In this document: in pieces, positions 1 through 8,550 of the stretch | How the letters are laid out: every line of letters starts with the position of its first letter | How positions within the stretch are numbered: position 1 is the stretch's first letter | Assembly: GCA_016899975.1 (NCBI GenBank) | Contig: JACJJN010000007.1 | Span: 55,510-119,509 of the forward strand | Source of the DNA: Lacrimispora saccharolytica | GTDB taxonomy: Bacteria; Bacillota; Clostridia; Lachnospirales; Lachnospiraceae | Direction: 5' to 3' | Length of the DNA: 64,000 bases | Program-made: the position numbers and the translations under genes | Notes under the pieces: generated by a model | What the model was told of the DNA's origin: nothing | Database searches by the model: none | Seen by the model: only the letters and a program-made list of their open reading frames with translations

Positions 1-1
1 A

Positions 2-1564
2 GACTGCCTGGAGTTCTCCAACGAATACCGTGTCAGAGAAGTCATAGAAAAATACTGCTCGTTCATGCCGGTGGAAATCTTCCTTTCCAAGGCAAACGCT
101 CCGCAGGAATATGAGACCATTGATGAGAAAGACCTGCGGGACGACGATGTTGTCGTAGAGCACATCCATGAGGATGCCAAATACGAGGAAAAGGAAAACG
201 AGGACGGCACCAAAGAACAGGTAGAAGTTTCTCCCGAAAAAAATCAGGTGAAGATTAACAAACGTCCGGTTTCCTTAAGCGATATTCACCCGCTTTGGAG
301 CAAGCACCCGAACGAGTGCAGCGACGAAGATTACAAAGAATTCTACCGCAAGGTATTCAACGACTACCGCGAGCCGCTGTTCTGGATTCACCTGAACATG
401 GATTATCCGTTCAACCTGAAAGGTATCCTGTACTTCCCGCGGATCAACACCGAGTATGATTCCATCGAGGGAACAATCAAACTTTACAACAATCAGGTAT
501 TTATCGCGGACAACATCAAGGAAGTGATTCCGGAATATCTGATGCTGCTGAAAGGTGTCATCGACTGTCCGGACCTGCCGCTGAACGTATCCCGAAGCGC
601 CCTGCAGAACGACGGTTTCGTCAAGAAGATTTCCGATTATATTTCGAAGAAATTTGCGGATAAGCTTTCCGGCATGTGCAAGACAGACCGTGAGAATTAT
701 GAGAAATTCTGGGATGACATCAGCCCGTTCCTGAAATTCGGATGCATCAAGGACGAGAAATTCTCCTCCAAGATGATGGACTATATGCTGTACAAAAACA
801 TCGACGGCAAATATCTGACCCTGGAAGACTGCATCAAGGAGAATACAAAATCTGAAGAGACTGCCGAGAATACCGAAGGCGCTTCCGACTCCGCAGAATC
901 CAACAGCGAAACTGCTTCCGATTCCGCATCCTCCGAAGAAAATAAGGATGAAAAGAAAGAGCCGGAAAAGACAACCATCTATTATGTGACGGATGAAGTG
1001 CAGCAGAGCCAGTACATCAATATGTTCCGCTCCCAGGGCATGGATGCTGTGATCCTGAAGCACAACATTGATTCCGCATTTATCTCTCATGTGGAACGTT
1101 TGAAAGATAACGTAAGATTCCAGCGGATTGACGCGGATCTGACGAACGATATGAAAGAAGAAAGTTCCGAAGACCTGACCGATGCAGCCAAGACTCTGAC
1201 CGATCTGTTCCGCAAGGTACTGGATAAGAAGGATCTGGATGTAAAGGTAGAAAACCTGAAGGATGAAAACGTCTCCGCAATGGTAACCCTCTCCGAGGAA
1301 AACCGCCGTATGCAGGAAATGATGAGAATGTACGGCATGACCGGAATGGATCCGTCCATGTTCGGCGGTCAGGAAACTCTGGTACTGAACGCAAAACATC
1401 CTCTGGTAAAATATGTTCTGGAACACGGCGACGGCGAACATACACCACTGTTCTGCGAGCAGCTGTATGATCTGGCGATGATCAGCCACAAACCGCTCGA
1501 CCCGGACGCTATGACAAAATTCGTAAACCGCAGCAATCAGATCATGATGCTGTTGGCTAAATAA
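2..1564 (+). CDS. htpG: Molecular chaperone HtpG (Hsp90), 5' end outside window
   Basis: Bacterial Hsp90, an ATP-dependent cytosolic chaperone. The reading frame is open from base 2, so only the middle and C-terminal domains (about 520 residues) are present; the N-terminal ATPase domain lies upstream. The start of the visible frame (YRVREVIEKYCSFMPVEI) and later segments such as YYVTDEVQQSQYINMF and the C-terminal dimerisation region match HtpG. Between the middle and C-terminal parts, at about 845-970, there is a Ser/Glu/Asp-rich low-complexity stretch of roughly 45 residues that most HtpG proteins lack; the frame stays intact through it. A hairpin follows the stop codon. Family assignment is secure. 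Confidence 0.96.
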   Translation, partial: DCLEFSNEYRVREVIEKYCSFMPVEIFLSKANAPQEYETIDEKDLRDDDVVVEHIHEDAKYEEKENEDGTKEQVEVSPEKNQVKINKRPVSLSDIHPLWSKHPNECSDEDYKEFYRKVFNDYREPLFWIHLNMDYPFNLKGILYFPRINTEYDSIEGTIKLYNNQVFIADNIKEVIPEYLMLLKGVIDCPDLPLNVSRSALQNDGFVKKISDYISKKFADKLSGMCKTDRENYEKFWDDISPFLKFGCIKDEKFSSKMMDYMLYKNIDGKYLTLEDCIKENTKSEETAENTEGASDSAESNSETASDSASSEENKDEKKEPEKTTIYYVTDEVQQSQYINMFRSQGMDAVILKHNIDSAFISHVERLKDNVRFQRIDADLTNDMKEESSEDLTDAAKTLTDLFRKVLDKKDLDVKVENLKDENVSAMVTLSEENRRMQEMMRMYGMTGMDPSMFGGQETLVLNAKHPLVKYVLEHGDGEHTPLFCEQLYDLAMISHKPLDPDAMTKFVNRSNQIMMLLAK

Positions 1565-1576
1565 AAAAAAGCAAAC

Positions 1577-1624
1577 CGAGGGCACCGCAAAATCATCAAA
1601 TCCGATGATTGAGCGATGCCCTCG
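1577..1624 (+). terminator. Hairpin after htpG
   Basis: CGAGGGCA at 1577-1584 pairs with TGCCCTCG at 1617-1624, with a second nested stem (AATCATC/GATGATT) inside. The U-run is weak (ATCTGTTT). It lies between convergent htpG and lrgB and could end transcripts from either side. Confidence 0.55.
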
Positions 1625-1661
1625 ATCTGTTTAGAAAACAGTAAATGTGCAGTAAATCCCA

Positions 1662-2354
1662 TCACAAAAACATAGCGAATACCGAAGCGCCGATCACTGT
1701 CAGCAGTCCGGAAACGGCAATAGAAAGACTGCTCATGGCGCCTTCCACTTCCCCCATTTCCATCGCCTTTGCCGTTCCGATGGCGTGGGACGCGCTTCCG
1801 ATAGCGATTCCCTTCGCGACCGGCTCATGAATCCGGAAAATTTTGCACACCAATTCTGCGATGATATTTCCCAGGACTCCCGTGACAATGATCACCGCCA
1901 CAGTGATCGTCACAATACCGCCCAGTTCCTCCGAAACACCCATGCCGATGGCCGTTGTAATGGACTTCGGCAGCAGCGTCACATATTCTTCGTGGCTCAG
2001 TCCGAACGCGGCTGCCAAAGCAAGAACACTGACCAGACTGCTCAGGACACCGGAAAGAATCCCTGCCGCTATCGCCTTCGCGTTTTTCTTCAACTGTTCC
2101 AGCTGTTCATACAGCGGAATTGCAAGGCAGACAGTCGCCGGAGTCAGCAGGTAACTCAGATATTTCGCCCCCTCATTGTATCTTTCATAATCCACGTCAA
2201 AGATCAGCAGAACTGCTATCACAAGAAAGATCGAAATCAAAAGCGGATTAAACACCGCCAGTTTCCATTTCCGTTTGATCCATAACCCCGCCTGATAAGC
2301 CAGAACGCTGACTACCACGCCAAAAAACAGAGAATCTCCCATCAACTCACTCAT
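1662..2354 (-). CDS. lrgB: LrgB/CidB-family membrane protein
   Basis: 230-residue polytopic membrane protein of the LrgB family, partner of the holin-like LrgA. These pairs are linked to murein hydrolase control and, in some bacteria, to small-metabolite (for example pyruvate) transport. Several hydrophobic helices are visible, and the conserved LrgB segments [19 protein letters not shown] and [18 protein letters not shown] are present. The ATG at 2354 follows a good AGGAGGG site and overlaps the end of lrgA by 8 bases, so the two are translationally coupled. Family is certain; the exact substrate or function cannot be told from sequence. Confidence 0.92.
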   Translation of the reverse strand: MSELMGDSLFFGVVVSVLAYQAGLWIKRKWKLAVFNPLLISIFLVIAVLLIFDVDYERYNEGAKYLSYLLTPATVCLAIPLYEQLEQLKKNAKAIAAGILSGVLSSLVSVLALAAAFGLSHEEYVTLLPKSITTAIGMGVSEELGGIVTITVAVIIVTGVLGNIIAELVCKIFRIHEPVAKGIAIGSASHAIGTAKAMEMGEVEGAMSSLSIAVSGLLTVIGASVFAMFL

Positions 2355-2709
2355 CTTTTTCCCTCCTGTCCATCCGTATTATTTTCTGTGTCACCTTTCC
2401 GGATATCACCATCACTACCACCGTTGACACAACAGTGATGGCTGCCACAGACAGTAGAATCGGACGCAGTGCGCTCCAGGAATCCAGAAGCCCCACTGCC
2501 GCCGGAATAAACATCAGCGGCATAATTTCAATCAGAAACTTTCCGGAATCCTGCACCGCTTCCAGCGGCAGAAGATGTGTCATCAACGCTGCCAGCATCA
2601 GCACAAGCCCGTAAATGCTTGCAGGAATCGGCAGCGGGATCACTGCCCGCAGGATTTCTCCCAGAAACGAAATCAGAAGAATGATGCCAAATTGTTTGAT
2701 ATATTTCAT
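2347..2709 (-). CDS. lrgA: LrgA/CidA-family holin-like membrane protein
   Basis: About 120 residues with four predicted transmembrane helices and the LrgA hallmark segment PIPASIYGLVLMLAAL. The start is placed at the ATG at 2709. It overlaps the stop of the upstream acetyltransferase gene as ATGA and has GGGAGG about 9 bases before it. The longer frame beginning at 2730 would start inside the acetyltransferase without a ribosome site. It forms an operon with lrgB (8-base overlap). No LytTR-type regulator sits next to the operon, unlike the staphylococcal lrg locus. Confidence 0.9.
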   Translation of the reverse strand: MKYIKQFGIILLISFLGEILRAVIPLPIPASIYGLVLMLAALMTHLLPLEAVQDSGKFLIEIMPLMFIPAAVGLLDSWSALRPILLSVAAITVVSTVVVMVISGKVTQKIIRMDRREKDE

Positions 2710-3272
2710 TTCCCATATTCCTCCCTGCATTTACTGACTGCCCGCTCCGCCGGATCACATCCCTCTGCAACCGCGGTGGCTCCTTTTCCCTGCACCTTCT
2801 GGTAAGCGATTCTCGGACTTCCATCCGCTACGTAAATAGTTCCACAGGATACAAATCCATTCTTTTCCAGAATGTGCTGCATCACCCGATTATCTCTGTG
2901 AGTGTCAATGCGGAGATTTCCGCATCTGGCAACCGCCCATTCCAGACAACAGTCCGCGACTCCCCGGACACGGCCCCGCCCCGCAAGACGGTGAACCACT
3001 CCGTAAGGCTCTTCGTTCAGCCATTTTCCACCGTCTATCCTCTGATACGTGGAATCCGGACCCGGAAGATAAGAAAACACTCCCTCGATCTCATTTTCCT
3101 GTACGCATACATAACAAACACCCCGGCGGATTTCTTCCCGTATCAACGCTTCCGCGGGATAAGAATCTTTCCACTGACCTGGATTTCCTGTTTTTCTCAT
3201 AAATGCTCTTGCATGAGCATAAATTTCCATCAATATCCCCAGGTCTTTCTCTTCTGCTTTTCGAATATCCAC
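2706..3272 (-). CDS. GNAT-family N-acetyltransferase
   Basis: 188-residue GNAT acetyltransferase; substrate unknown. The N-terminus (MDIRKAEEKDLGILMEIY) is a typical GNAT start. The acetyl-CoA loop appears near residues 98-106 as GRGRVRGVA (R/Q-x-x-G-x-G/A type), followed by the fold segment DTHRDNRVMQHILEKNGF. About 30 charged residues extend past the usual C-terminus. The start codon is GTG at 3272, seven bases after GGAG. It is the first gene of an operon with lrgA and lrgB; why an acetyltransferase sits there is unclear. Confidence 0.87.
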   Translation of the reverse strand: MDIRKAEEKDLGILMEIYAHARAFMRKTGNPGQWKDSYPAEALIREEIRRGVCYVCVQENEIEGVFSYLPGPDSTYQRIDGGKWLNEEPYGVVHRLAGRGRVRGVADCCLEWAVARCGNLRIDTHRDNRVMQHILEKNGFVSCGTIYVADGSPRIAYQKVQGKGATAVAEGCDPAERAVSKCREEYGK

Positions 3273-3449
3273 TGTCTATCTCCTTTTCTGTCTTTTTCTC
3301 TGATTGGCAATGCCAAACCATTGCCTATCTTACACCAAACGCCTTTTCCACGTCAAGCAGGAACGATTTTTAAAAATTCTTAAGAAATTTCGGCGCTTTC
3401 CTTTATTTTTCTTCGATATACTGGAGCAAACAAATGTGGGGGAAATATT

Positions 3450-4346
3450 ATGAAGACAATGAAAAAGAACAGTAAAATAAAAAAACGCCGGTTCTGGATT
3501 TTTCCGGCATGTTTGCTTTTTGCCGCAGTAACAGGCGTACTCATTCTTGTCCGCATAAAACCGGACTGGATCTATCTGGCAAACCAAAGCGTCCGATCTC
3601 TGTTTAGCAGCGCCCAGTTCGAATCCTTTTCTCCGGAAAACCAGACGCTGCAGACCGCTTCAGCGGACGAACTGCTCCAGGGCGCCTACGGCTGCAGCCC
3701 CGGCACAGAATTGTTTCTCGTCAATGAAAACCATCCGCTTCCTTCTGATTATGCTCCAGAGCTGACCGTGTATCCGGATACCGACGTCCAGCTCTCACCT
3801 ATGCTGACCGAACCTTACCGCCGCCTTGCCGAGGATATCTCCTCCCGTTTCGGAAATACGCTCTATATCCGCAGCAGCTTCCGCACCGCCGAAGAACAGG
3901 CGCAGGAAAAGGCGGAACAGCCTGCGGTCGCAGCGGCAGCAGGCGCCAGCGAGCATGAAACTGGGATGGCGCTTGACGTCTATATCCCATATTATGCCGG
4001 ATACGGCTTTCTGAAATCCGAGGCAGGCCAATACGTAAACAGCAACTGCTGGAACTACGGATTTATCATCCGTTATCCATTTCTGAAAACAGAAAGCACC
4101 GGCATTCCCTTCGAACCCTGGCATCTGCGCTATGTAGGCCTGCCCCATGCGGAAATCATCGAAAAGAATTCCTGGACGCTGGAAGAATATCTGGAGCAGA
4201 TGATTCCCGGAACTTTTTATCGCAGCGGAAACTACTGGATCTCCCGTCAGGAAGGACCGCAGCTGTCATTTCCCGCCACAGAATCAGATTTCCATATCTC
4301 CCCGGACAACCAGGGGTTTTACGTCCTGTGGGGACGGCTTGACTAG
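3450..4346 (+). CDS. VanY-type D-alanyl-D-alanine carboxypeptidase (peptidase M15)
   Basis: 298 residues: a positively charged N-terminus, one membrane anchor at about residues 14-36, then an extracytoplasmic M15B/VanY domain that trims the terminal D-Ala of peptidoglycan stem peptides. The zinc-binding signature is visible as SEHETGMALD (His near 169, Asp near 176) and EPWHLRY (His near 225); SSFRTAEEQ is the usual upstream motif. The ATG follows GTGGGGGAAA. It is a single gene with no vanA/vanR/vanS neighbours, so this is probably ordinary cell-wall remodelling and not glycopeptide resistance. It converges on the next gene and shares its last bases with it. Confidence 0.92.
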   Translation: MKTMKKNSKIKKRRFWIFPACLLFAAVTGVLILVRIKPDWIYLANQSVRSLFSSAQFESFSPENQTLQTASADELLQGAYGCSPGTELFLVNENHPLPSDYAPELTVYPDTDVQLSPMLTEPYRRLAEDISSRFGNTLYIRSSFRTAEEQAQEKAEQPAVAAAAGASEHETGMALDVYIPYYAGYGFLKSEAGQYVNSNCWNYGFIIRYPFLKTESTGIPFEPWHLRYVGLPHAEIIEKNSWTLEEYLEQMIPGTFYRSGNYWISRQEGPQLSFPATESDFHISPDNQGFYVLWGRLD

Positions 4347-4951
4347 AGTGTGTTTGCTATGGTGCGATAAACATTTTCCAGAATTTCCGCTGCCTGCTCC
4401 ACGGAAACCCGGCTGCTGTCCAGACAGAAATCGTATTCGTCCATCTTGTCCCAGCTGCCTTCTGTAAAGTAGTTATAATAATACTCTCTCTGCTTGTCGA
4501 TCCTGCGGATCAGGCTCCGGGCTTCCTTTGCATTGATGGAAGCCCGCTTCATGATCGTCTGAACGCGCACCTCCATCGGCGCATAGACAAACACGCTGAC
4601 ACAGCTGTTCATTCCTTTCAGGATACGGTTCGCACACCTTCCCACAATAATGCAGTCCTCCCGTGCTGCCAGTTCCTCGATAATCTTTTTTTCCGTATCG
4701 AACAGCATGTCGTTCATTGGATAAAAACGGAATCGATTTTCCATCTGCATTTTCTCATCCACCGGATACCTCCAGGGATTAGCTCTCTGTTCATCCACCT
4801 TCAGCAATTCCTCATAGGGAATATCACTGCGTTCCGACGCCAACCGGATCAGTTCCTTATCATAAAAATGGATTCCCATGCGTTCCGCAAGAGCTCTGGC
4901 GATCCGCCGGCCATTGCTTCCGTACTGCCTTCCAATTGTAATTACTCCCAT
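4343..4951 (-). CDS. Cytidylate-kinase-like protein, copy 1
   Basis: 202-residue P-loop protein of the cytidylate-kinase-like (Cytidylate_kin2) family. The N-terminus carries the variant P-loop GRQYGSNGRRIA (residues about 7-18), followed by FYDKELIRLA and IVGRCANRIL, all typical of the family. The substrate is not established for the group. A paralogue with the same layout lies directly upstream on the same strand (5118-5726), with a terminator-like hairpin between them. The 3' end overlaps the convergent VanY gene by 4 bases. The start at 4951 has AAGGGGAAG upstream. Confidence 0.88.
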   Translation of the reverse strand: MGVITIGRQYGSNGRRIARALAERMGIHFYDKELIRLASERSDIPYEELLKVDEQRANPWRYPVDEKMQMENRFRFYPMNDMLFDTEKKIIEELAAREDCIIVGRCANRILKGMNSCVSVFVYAPMEVRVQTIMKRASINAKEARSLIRRIDKQREYYYNYFTEGSWDKMDEYDFCLDSSRVSVEQAAEILENVYRTIANTL

Positions 4952-4976
4952 AGTCGCTTCCCCTTTCTTTTCTTTG

Positions 4977-5013
4977 AAAAAAGGAAGACCGCCCGCAGGC
5001 AGTCCTCCTTTTT
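4977..5013 (-). terminator. Hairpin between the two kinase-like genes
   Basis: A near-perfect hairpin, AAAAAGGA...TCCTTTTT with a GC-rich inner stem and CGCA loop. It is flanked by A-runs and T-runs, so it can work in both directions. It lies after the upstream copy and before the start of the downstream copy and may attenuate readthrough. Confidence 0.75.
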
Positions 5014-5117
5014 CGCACTGTGAAGATCCGGCACTCTTTTCCGCTCATTTGCCGTCCCGTTCACAGCAGCTTTGATGTTGTCATTCAGCTGTTACCAGGT
5101 ACGTCTCTCAGTCACAC

Positions 5118-5726
5118 TTACTCTTCTTTCAGCGTCTGATACATCTTTTCCAGGATCTTCGCATATTTTTCGATGGACCACTTGCTGCTGTCGATACAGA
5201 TGTCGTACTCATCCATATCTTCCCAGTTCCGATCGGTAAAGTAATTGTAGTGATATCTTCTTTGTTTGTCCACCTTTCTGATCCGTGCACGGGCTTCTTT
5301 CTCACTCATGGAATCCCGTTCCATAACGTTCTTGATCCGGAAATCCATCGGGGCATAGACAAAAACACTCAGACAGTCATCTCTGTCTTTGAGAATCCGA
5401 TTTGCACATCTTCCGACGATCACACAGTCTTCCGTTGCGGCTTTTTCCAGAATGATCTTCTTTTCTGTATCGTACAGAACATCATTGACAGAATAATACC
5501 AGCGTTCTTCTGCTATCCAGACATTGTCTGTCATCGCAGGATATGCCCAGACACTTGCCCGCTTTTCGTCTGCTTTTACCAGGTCATCGTAAGGAATATC
5601 ACTTTTTTCCGCAGCCAAACGGATCAATTCCTTGTCATAAAATTTGAAACCAAGACGCTGTGCCAGTTCCTTTGCGATTTTTCGTCCATCGCTTCCGTAT
5701 TGTCGGCCAATCGTTATAACACCCAT
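5118..5726 (-). CDS. Cytidylate-kinase-like protein, copy 2
   Basis: 202 residues, clearly homologous to the neighbour at 4343-4951 over the whole length. It shares the P-loop (GRQYGSDGRKIA), the FYDKELIRLAAEKSDIPY block, IVGRCANRILK and the C-terminal YHYNYFTDRNWEDMDEYD block. The start is the ATG at 5726; an in-frame GTG two codons earlier lies too close to the GGAG site. The tandem pair probably arose by local duplication. The copies have diverged strongly in the middle segment (WRYPVDEK against WAYPAMTD), which could mean different substrates. Confidence 0.88.
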   Translation of the reverse strand: MGVITIGRQYGSDGRKIAKELAQRLGFKFYDKELIRLAAEKSDIPYDDLVKADEKRASVWAYPAMTDNVWIAEERWYYSVNDVLYDTEKKIILEKAATEDCVIVGRCANRILKDRDDCLSVFVYAPMDFRIKNVMERDSMSEKEARARIRKVDKQRRYHYNYFTDRNWEDMDEYDICIDSSKWSIEKYAKILEKMYQTLKEE

Positions 5727-5935
5727 ATTCACCTCTCCTTTCTTCTACAATTACCTTTGTATCTTGATTTTACCACACCTTTCTCTGTTTTTCTATAAGT
5801 TTTCTAATAATTTTAATAAAATTTTCCATTTTATTTTTTTAAATCTCATATATTCATGTATTTCTGAATTTTTTTGATAGTTTTAATGTTTTATTTGGCA
5901 TTTTTTCCAATGCGTTCCAAAGTATGTTTGTACAT

Positions 5936-6313
5936 TCAGACATGATCTGCGAGGGAAGCAGTTGCCATTCCCAAAACCACGCCTGTCAAACATGCCACCA
6001 CACTTACCACCGCATATCCCACCCCGGTAAACAGCCTTCCTTTTTCCAACAGCTGAACGGTTTCCAAAGAAAACGTGGAAAACGTCGTGAAACCTCCGCA
6101 GAAACCGGTTTTCAAAAACAACACCAGCCTCGGAGATTCCGACCATCGGTTTGCCGCCAGTCCTACGATCAGTCCGATCAAAAATGCTCCTGCAAGATTG
6201 GTGACAAACGTCATCACCGGGAAATCCGCTTTCACCGGAACCAGGCTGACCAGGTACCTGCACACCGCGCCTGCCGCACCTCCTGCCGCCACCAGTATCA
6301 TTTTCTCTATCAA
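5936..6313 (-). CDS. crcB: Fluoride channel CrcB/Fluc
   Basis: Small four-helix membrane protein that exports fluoride as a dual-topology dimer. Family marks are GGAAGAVCRYLVS at the N-terminus, the central TNLAGAFLIG (the Asn lines the pore) and the break motif GFCGGFTTFSTFSLE. The best start is TTG at 6313, ten bases after AAAGGAG; the first ATG (6301) is 22 bases from that site and would give a short N-terminus. No fluoride riboswitch was recognised upstream; the leader instead holds the terminator of the upstream IclR gene. Only one crcB copy is seen here, which is enough for a homodimeric channel. Confidence 0.9.
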   Translation of the reverse strand: MIEKMILVAAGGAAGAVCRYLVSLVPVKADFPVMTFVTNLAGAFLIGLIVGLAANRWSESPRLVLFLKTGFCGGFTTFSTFSLETVQLLEKGRLFTGVGYAVVSVVACLTGVVLGMATASLADHV

Positions 6314-6341
6314 TCTACCGACACTCCTTTCCACAGCAAAA

Positions 6342-6401
6342 CCCCCGGAAGACATCTGACTGCTGCGCCTTGCCGGCTTCACCGGCAAATGTCTTCCGGG
6401 G
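6342..6401 (-). terminator. Long nested hairpin after the IclR gene
   Basis: CCCCGGAAGACAT pairs with ATGTCTTCCGGGG, with a second hairpin (GCCGG/CCGGC) inside the loop. It is followed by TTTT on the minus strand. It sits in the 96-base gap between the IclR stop and crcB, so it would insulate crcB from the regulator gene. Confidence 0.8.
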
Positions 6402-6409
6402 TCTGCTCT

Positions 6410-7273
6410 TTACTGAATCGCCCGGGCGATCTCCTCTTTCATTTTCAACACATAATATGCCAGTTCCTCCACCCGCTGATCATCCATCCTGCTCACCGGA
6501 GCGGAAATACTGAACGCATATTTAGGGCGTCCCTTATAGTCCGTCACGCCTGCCGCAATACATCGGACACCCAGCTCATTCTCCTCATTGTCCAGAGCGT
6601 ATCCCTTTTCCCGAACCTCCTCCAGAGTCTTCAGGTACTCATCACAGTCTACGATCGTATGAGGCGTCAGCGCATGGATCGAACTCTTCGCCCACATTTT
6701 GCGCACCTGCTCCTCCGTCATCTGTGCCGCCATGGTCTTTCCAACACCTGAACAGTACAGAGGGATCCTGCTGCCCACCTTGGAAACCATACGCACAGAA
6801 TTCTGATCCGATTCCACCTTATCGATATACACCGCATAATTCCCATCCTTCTGGACGAAATGCACGGTCTCACCAGTCTGGCGCATCAGCTTTTTCAGAT
6901 AAGGCCGCACGATCTCGATCACATCCACATGGGCAAGCAGCTGATTGGACAGCTCCAGAAGCTTAAAGGTGAGACTGTACTTGCCCGTTTCCAGATCCTG
7001 TCTTGCGTACCCCATATAAATCAGGGAATTCAACAGCCGGTGAACGGTACTCTTATGAAGCTCCATCTGATTGGATAATTCAATCAGCCCCATTGGTCCC
7101 CTCTGTGCCAGCGTTTCCATCGTGAGAAACAGCCGGTCCGCCACCTGGATCGGGTTCTTCTCTTCCCGGATTTCTTCCCTGGTGTCCTCTCCCGCCGCTG
7201 TTCCGGTCCCGTTCAGGATCTCTTTTTCGACCTGCTTTCCGGTCGATTCTTTATTATTTTGTTCCGTATTCAT
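6410..7273 (-). CDS. IclR-family transcriptional regulator (likely KdgR-like)
   Basis: 287 residues. A charged, disordered first 40 residues is followed by an IclR winged helix (IQVADRLFLTMETLAQRG ... LHKSTVHRLLNSLIYMGYA) and the IclR effector domain (SGVGKTMAA, ALDNEENELGVRCIAAGV, YAFSISAPVSRM). It is divergent from the kdgA-kdgK genes, so by position it is their likely local regulator, sensing 2-keto-3-deoxygluconate or a related sugar acid. An inverted repeat typical of IclR operators lies just downstream of the kdgA promoter. Family certain; target inferred from context. Confidence 0.9.
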   Translation of the reverse strand: MNTEQNNKESTGKQVEKEILNGTGTAAGEDTREEIREEKNPIQVADRLFLTMETLAQRGPMGLIELSNQMELHKSTVHRLLNSLIYMGYARQDLETGKYSLTFKLLELSNQLLAHVDVIEIVRPYLKKLMRQTGETVHFVQKDGNYAVYIDKVESDQNSVRMVSKVGSRIPLYCSGVGKTMAAQMTEEQVRKMWAKSSIHALTPHTIVDCDEYLKTLEEVREKGYALDNEENELGVRCIAAGVTDYKGRPKYAFSISAPVSRMDDQRVEELAYYVLKMKEEIARAIQ

Positions 7274-7412
7274 TCTTCCACGCTTTCCCGTGAATCACAT
7301 CGTTCCATACTCGCATTTTAACACACCAAAAATTTTCTGACAAGAGGGGGGACGGGGAAGCCGGGGAAGAGCGGCAGGGGCGCCTCCGTCCCCAAAAACT
7401 TTTATTTTTTGC

Positions 7413-7440
7413 TTGACTTTTGGGGGTATGGCGGTATAAT
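7413..7440 (+). promoter_or_regulatory. Promoter of kdgA
   Basis: TTGACT at 7413-7418, a 16-base spacer and a perfect TATAAT at 7435-7440. It is 90 bases before the kdgA ATG. Confidence 0.75.
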
Positions 7441-7462
7441 GAAATCATAAAGTATTACATCG

Positions 7463-7488
7463 TGAAACTTAGTTCCATATTGTGAAAC
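7463..7488 (+). promoter_or_regulatory. Putative IclR/KdgR operator
   Basis: TGAAAC-TTA-GTTCCA (7463-7477) is an inverted repeat of the TGAAAC/TGGAAC half-site common to IclR-family operators. A further direct half-site TGTGAAAC follows at 7481-7488. It lies between the promoter and the kdgA start, where a bound repressor would block elongation. Functional role inferred. Confidence 0.5.
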
Positions 7489-7528
7489 CAAAAAACTTTA
7501 AATCCAAGAAGAAAAGGAGAACAGAATC

Positions 7529-8488
7529 ATGAATGCAGTATTAGAAGAAATTCAGAAAATTGGTATTGTACCAGTCGTAGTTCTGGACAAGCCGGAAGAC
7601 GCTGAGCCGCTGGCAAAAGCTCTTTGCGAAGGAGGGCTTCCGTGTGCAGAGGTTACGTTCCGTACCGCTGCTGCTGAGGAATCCATCCGCATCATGTCCG
7701 AGAAATTCCCGAACATGCTGGTTGGAGCAGGTACTGTTCTGACCACAGAGCAGGTTGACCGTGCAGTGAATGCAGGCGCTAAGTTCATCGTAAGCCCGGG
7801 TCTGAATCCGGAAGTTGTAAAATATTGTGTAGACAAGAACATCCCGGTGACTCCTGGTACCTGCAACCCGAGCGATATCGAGACTGCTATTTCTCTGGGC
7901 CTGGATGTTGTTAAGTTCTTCCCGGCTGAGGCTGCAGGCGGACTGGCTATGATCAAAGCTATGGCTGCTCCGTATGTAAATATGAAATTCATGCCGACCG
8001 GCGGTATCAACGCAAAGAACGTAAACGAGTATCTTGCCTTTGACAAGATCATCGCATGCGGCGGAAGCTGGATGGTAAACAAAGCTCTGGTAAATGCCGG
8101 CGAGTTTGACAAGATCAAAGAGATGACCACAGAGGCTGTCCGCACAATGCTTGGCTTCGAGATCGTTCACATCGGAATCAACTCCGAGGACGAGGCTGAA
8201 GCTGAAAAAACTGCTTCTGCTTTCGAGGGTCTGTTCGGATGGGCAAAAGACGAGCACACCAAATCCGTATTTGCAGGAAAACAGATTGAGGTTATGAAAT
8301 CTAAAGTTCGCGGAACCCACGGACATATCGGAATAGGAACCAACAGTGTTCTCCGTGCAAAACATTTCCTGGAGTCTCAGGGATACAAATTTGATGAAAG
8401 CACAGCTACCTACAAAAACGGCAAGCTGAACTTCATCTATCTGCAGGATGAGATCGGCGGTTTCGCAGTTCATCTGGTAAATAAGTAA
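7529..8488 (+). CDS. kdgA: KDPG/KHG aldolase fused to a VOC-like domain
   Basis: 319 residues in two parts. Residues 1 to about 205 are a class I 2-keto-3-deoxy-6-phosphogluconate / 4-hydroxy-2-oxoglutarate aldolase, with GAGTVLT, the Schiff-base lysine in DVVKFFPAE and the phosphate loop PTGGIN. It splits KDPG into pyruvate and glyceraldehyde 3-phosphate. Residues about 208-319 look like a vicinal-oxygen-chelate (glyoxalase/dioxygenase) module, with HIGINSEDEA and GHIGIGTNSVLRAKHFLESQ as the two beta-alpha-beta repeats and possible metal ligands His/Glu/His. The extra domain is absent from classical 210-residue Eda. It is the first gene of the ketodeoxygluconate operon. Aldolase certain; role of the C-terminal domain unknown. 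Confidence 0.92.
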   Translation: MNAVLEEIQKIGIVPVVVLDKPEDAEPLAKALCEGGLPCAEVTFRTAAAEESIRIMSEKFPNMLVGAGTVLTTEQVDRAVNAGAKFIVSPGLNPEVVKYCVDKNIPVTPGTCNPSDIETAISLGLDVVKFFPAEAAGGLAMIKAMAAPYVNMKFMPTGGINAKNVNEYLAFDKIIACGGSWMVNKALVNAGEFDKIKEMTTEAVRTMLGFEIVHIGINSEDEAEAEKTASAFEGLFGWAKDEHTKSVFAGKQIEVMKSKVRGTHGHIGIGTNSVLRAKHFLESQGYKFDESTATYKNGKLNFIYLQDEIGGFAVHLVNK

Positions 8489-8550
8489 AAAACAGCGCAT
8501 TGCTGATCATTCTTTATCATTAGTAAAAACCACAAAAGGAGAAACAAATC

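Noticed and set aside
3450..4346. Vancomycin resistance determinant
   Set aside because: VanY-type domain is present, but no vanHAX, vanR or vanS genes lie nearby. A housekeeping carboxypeptidase is more likely.
6302..6420. Fluoride riboswitch upstream of crcB
   Set aside because: The conserved crcB-motif sequence was not found. The hairpin present pairs over its whole length and fits a terminator of the IclR gene.
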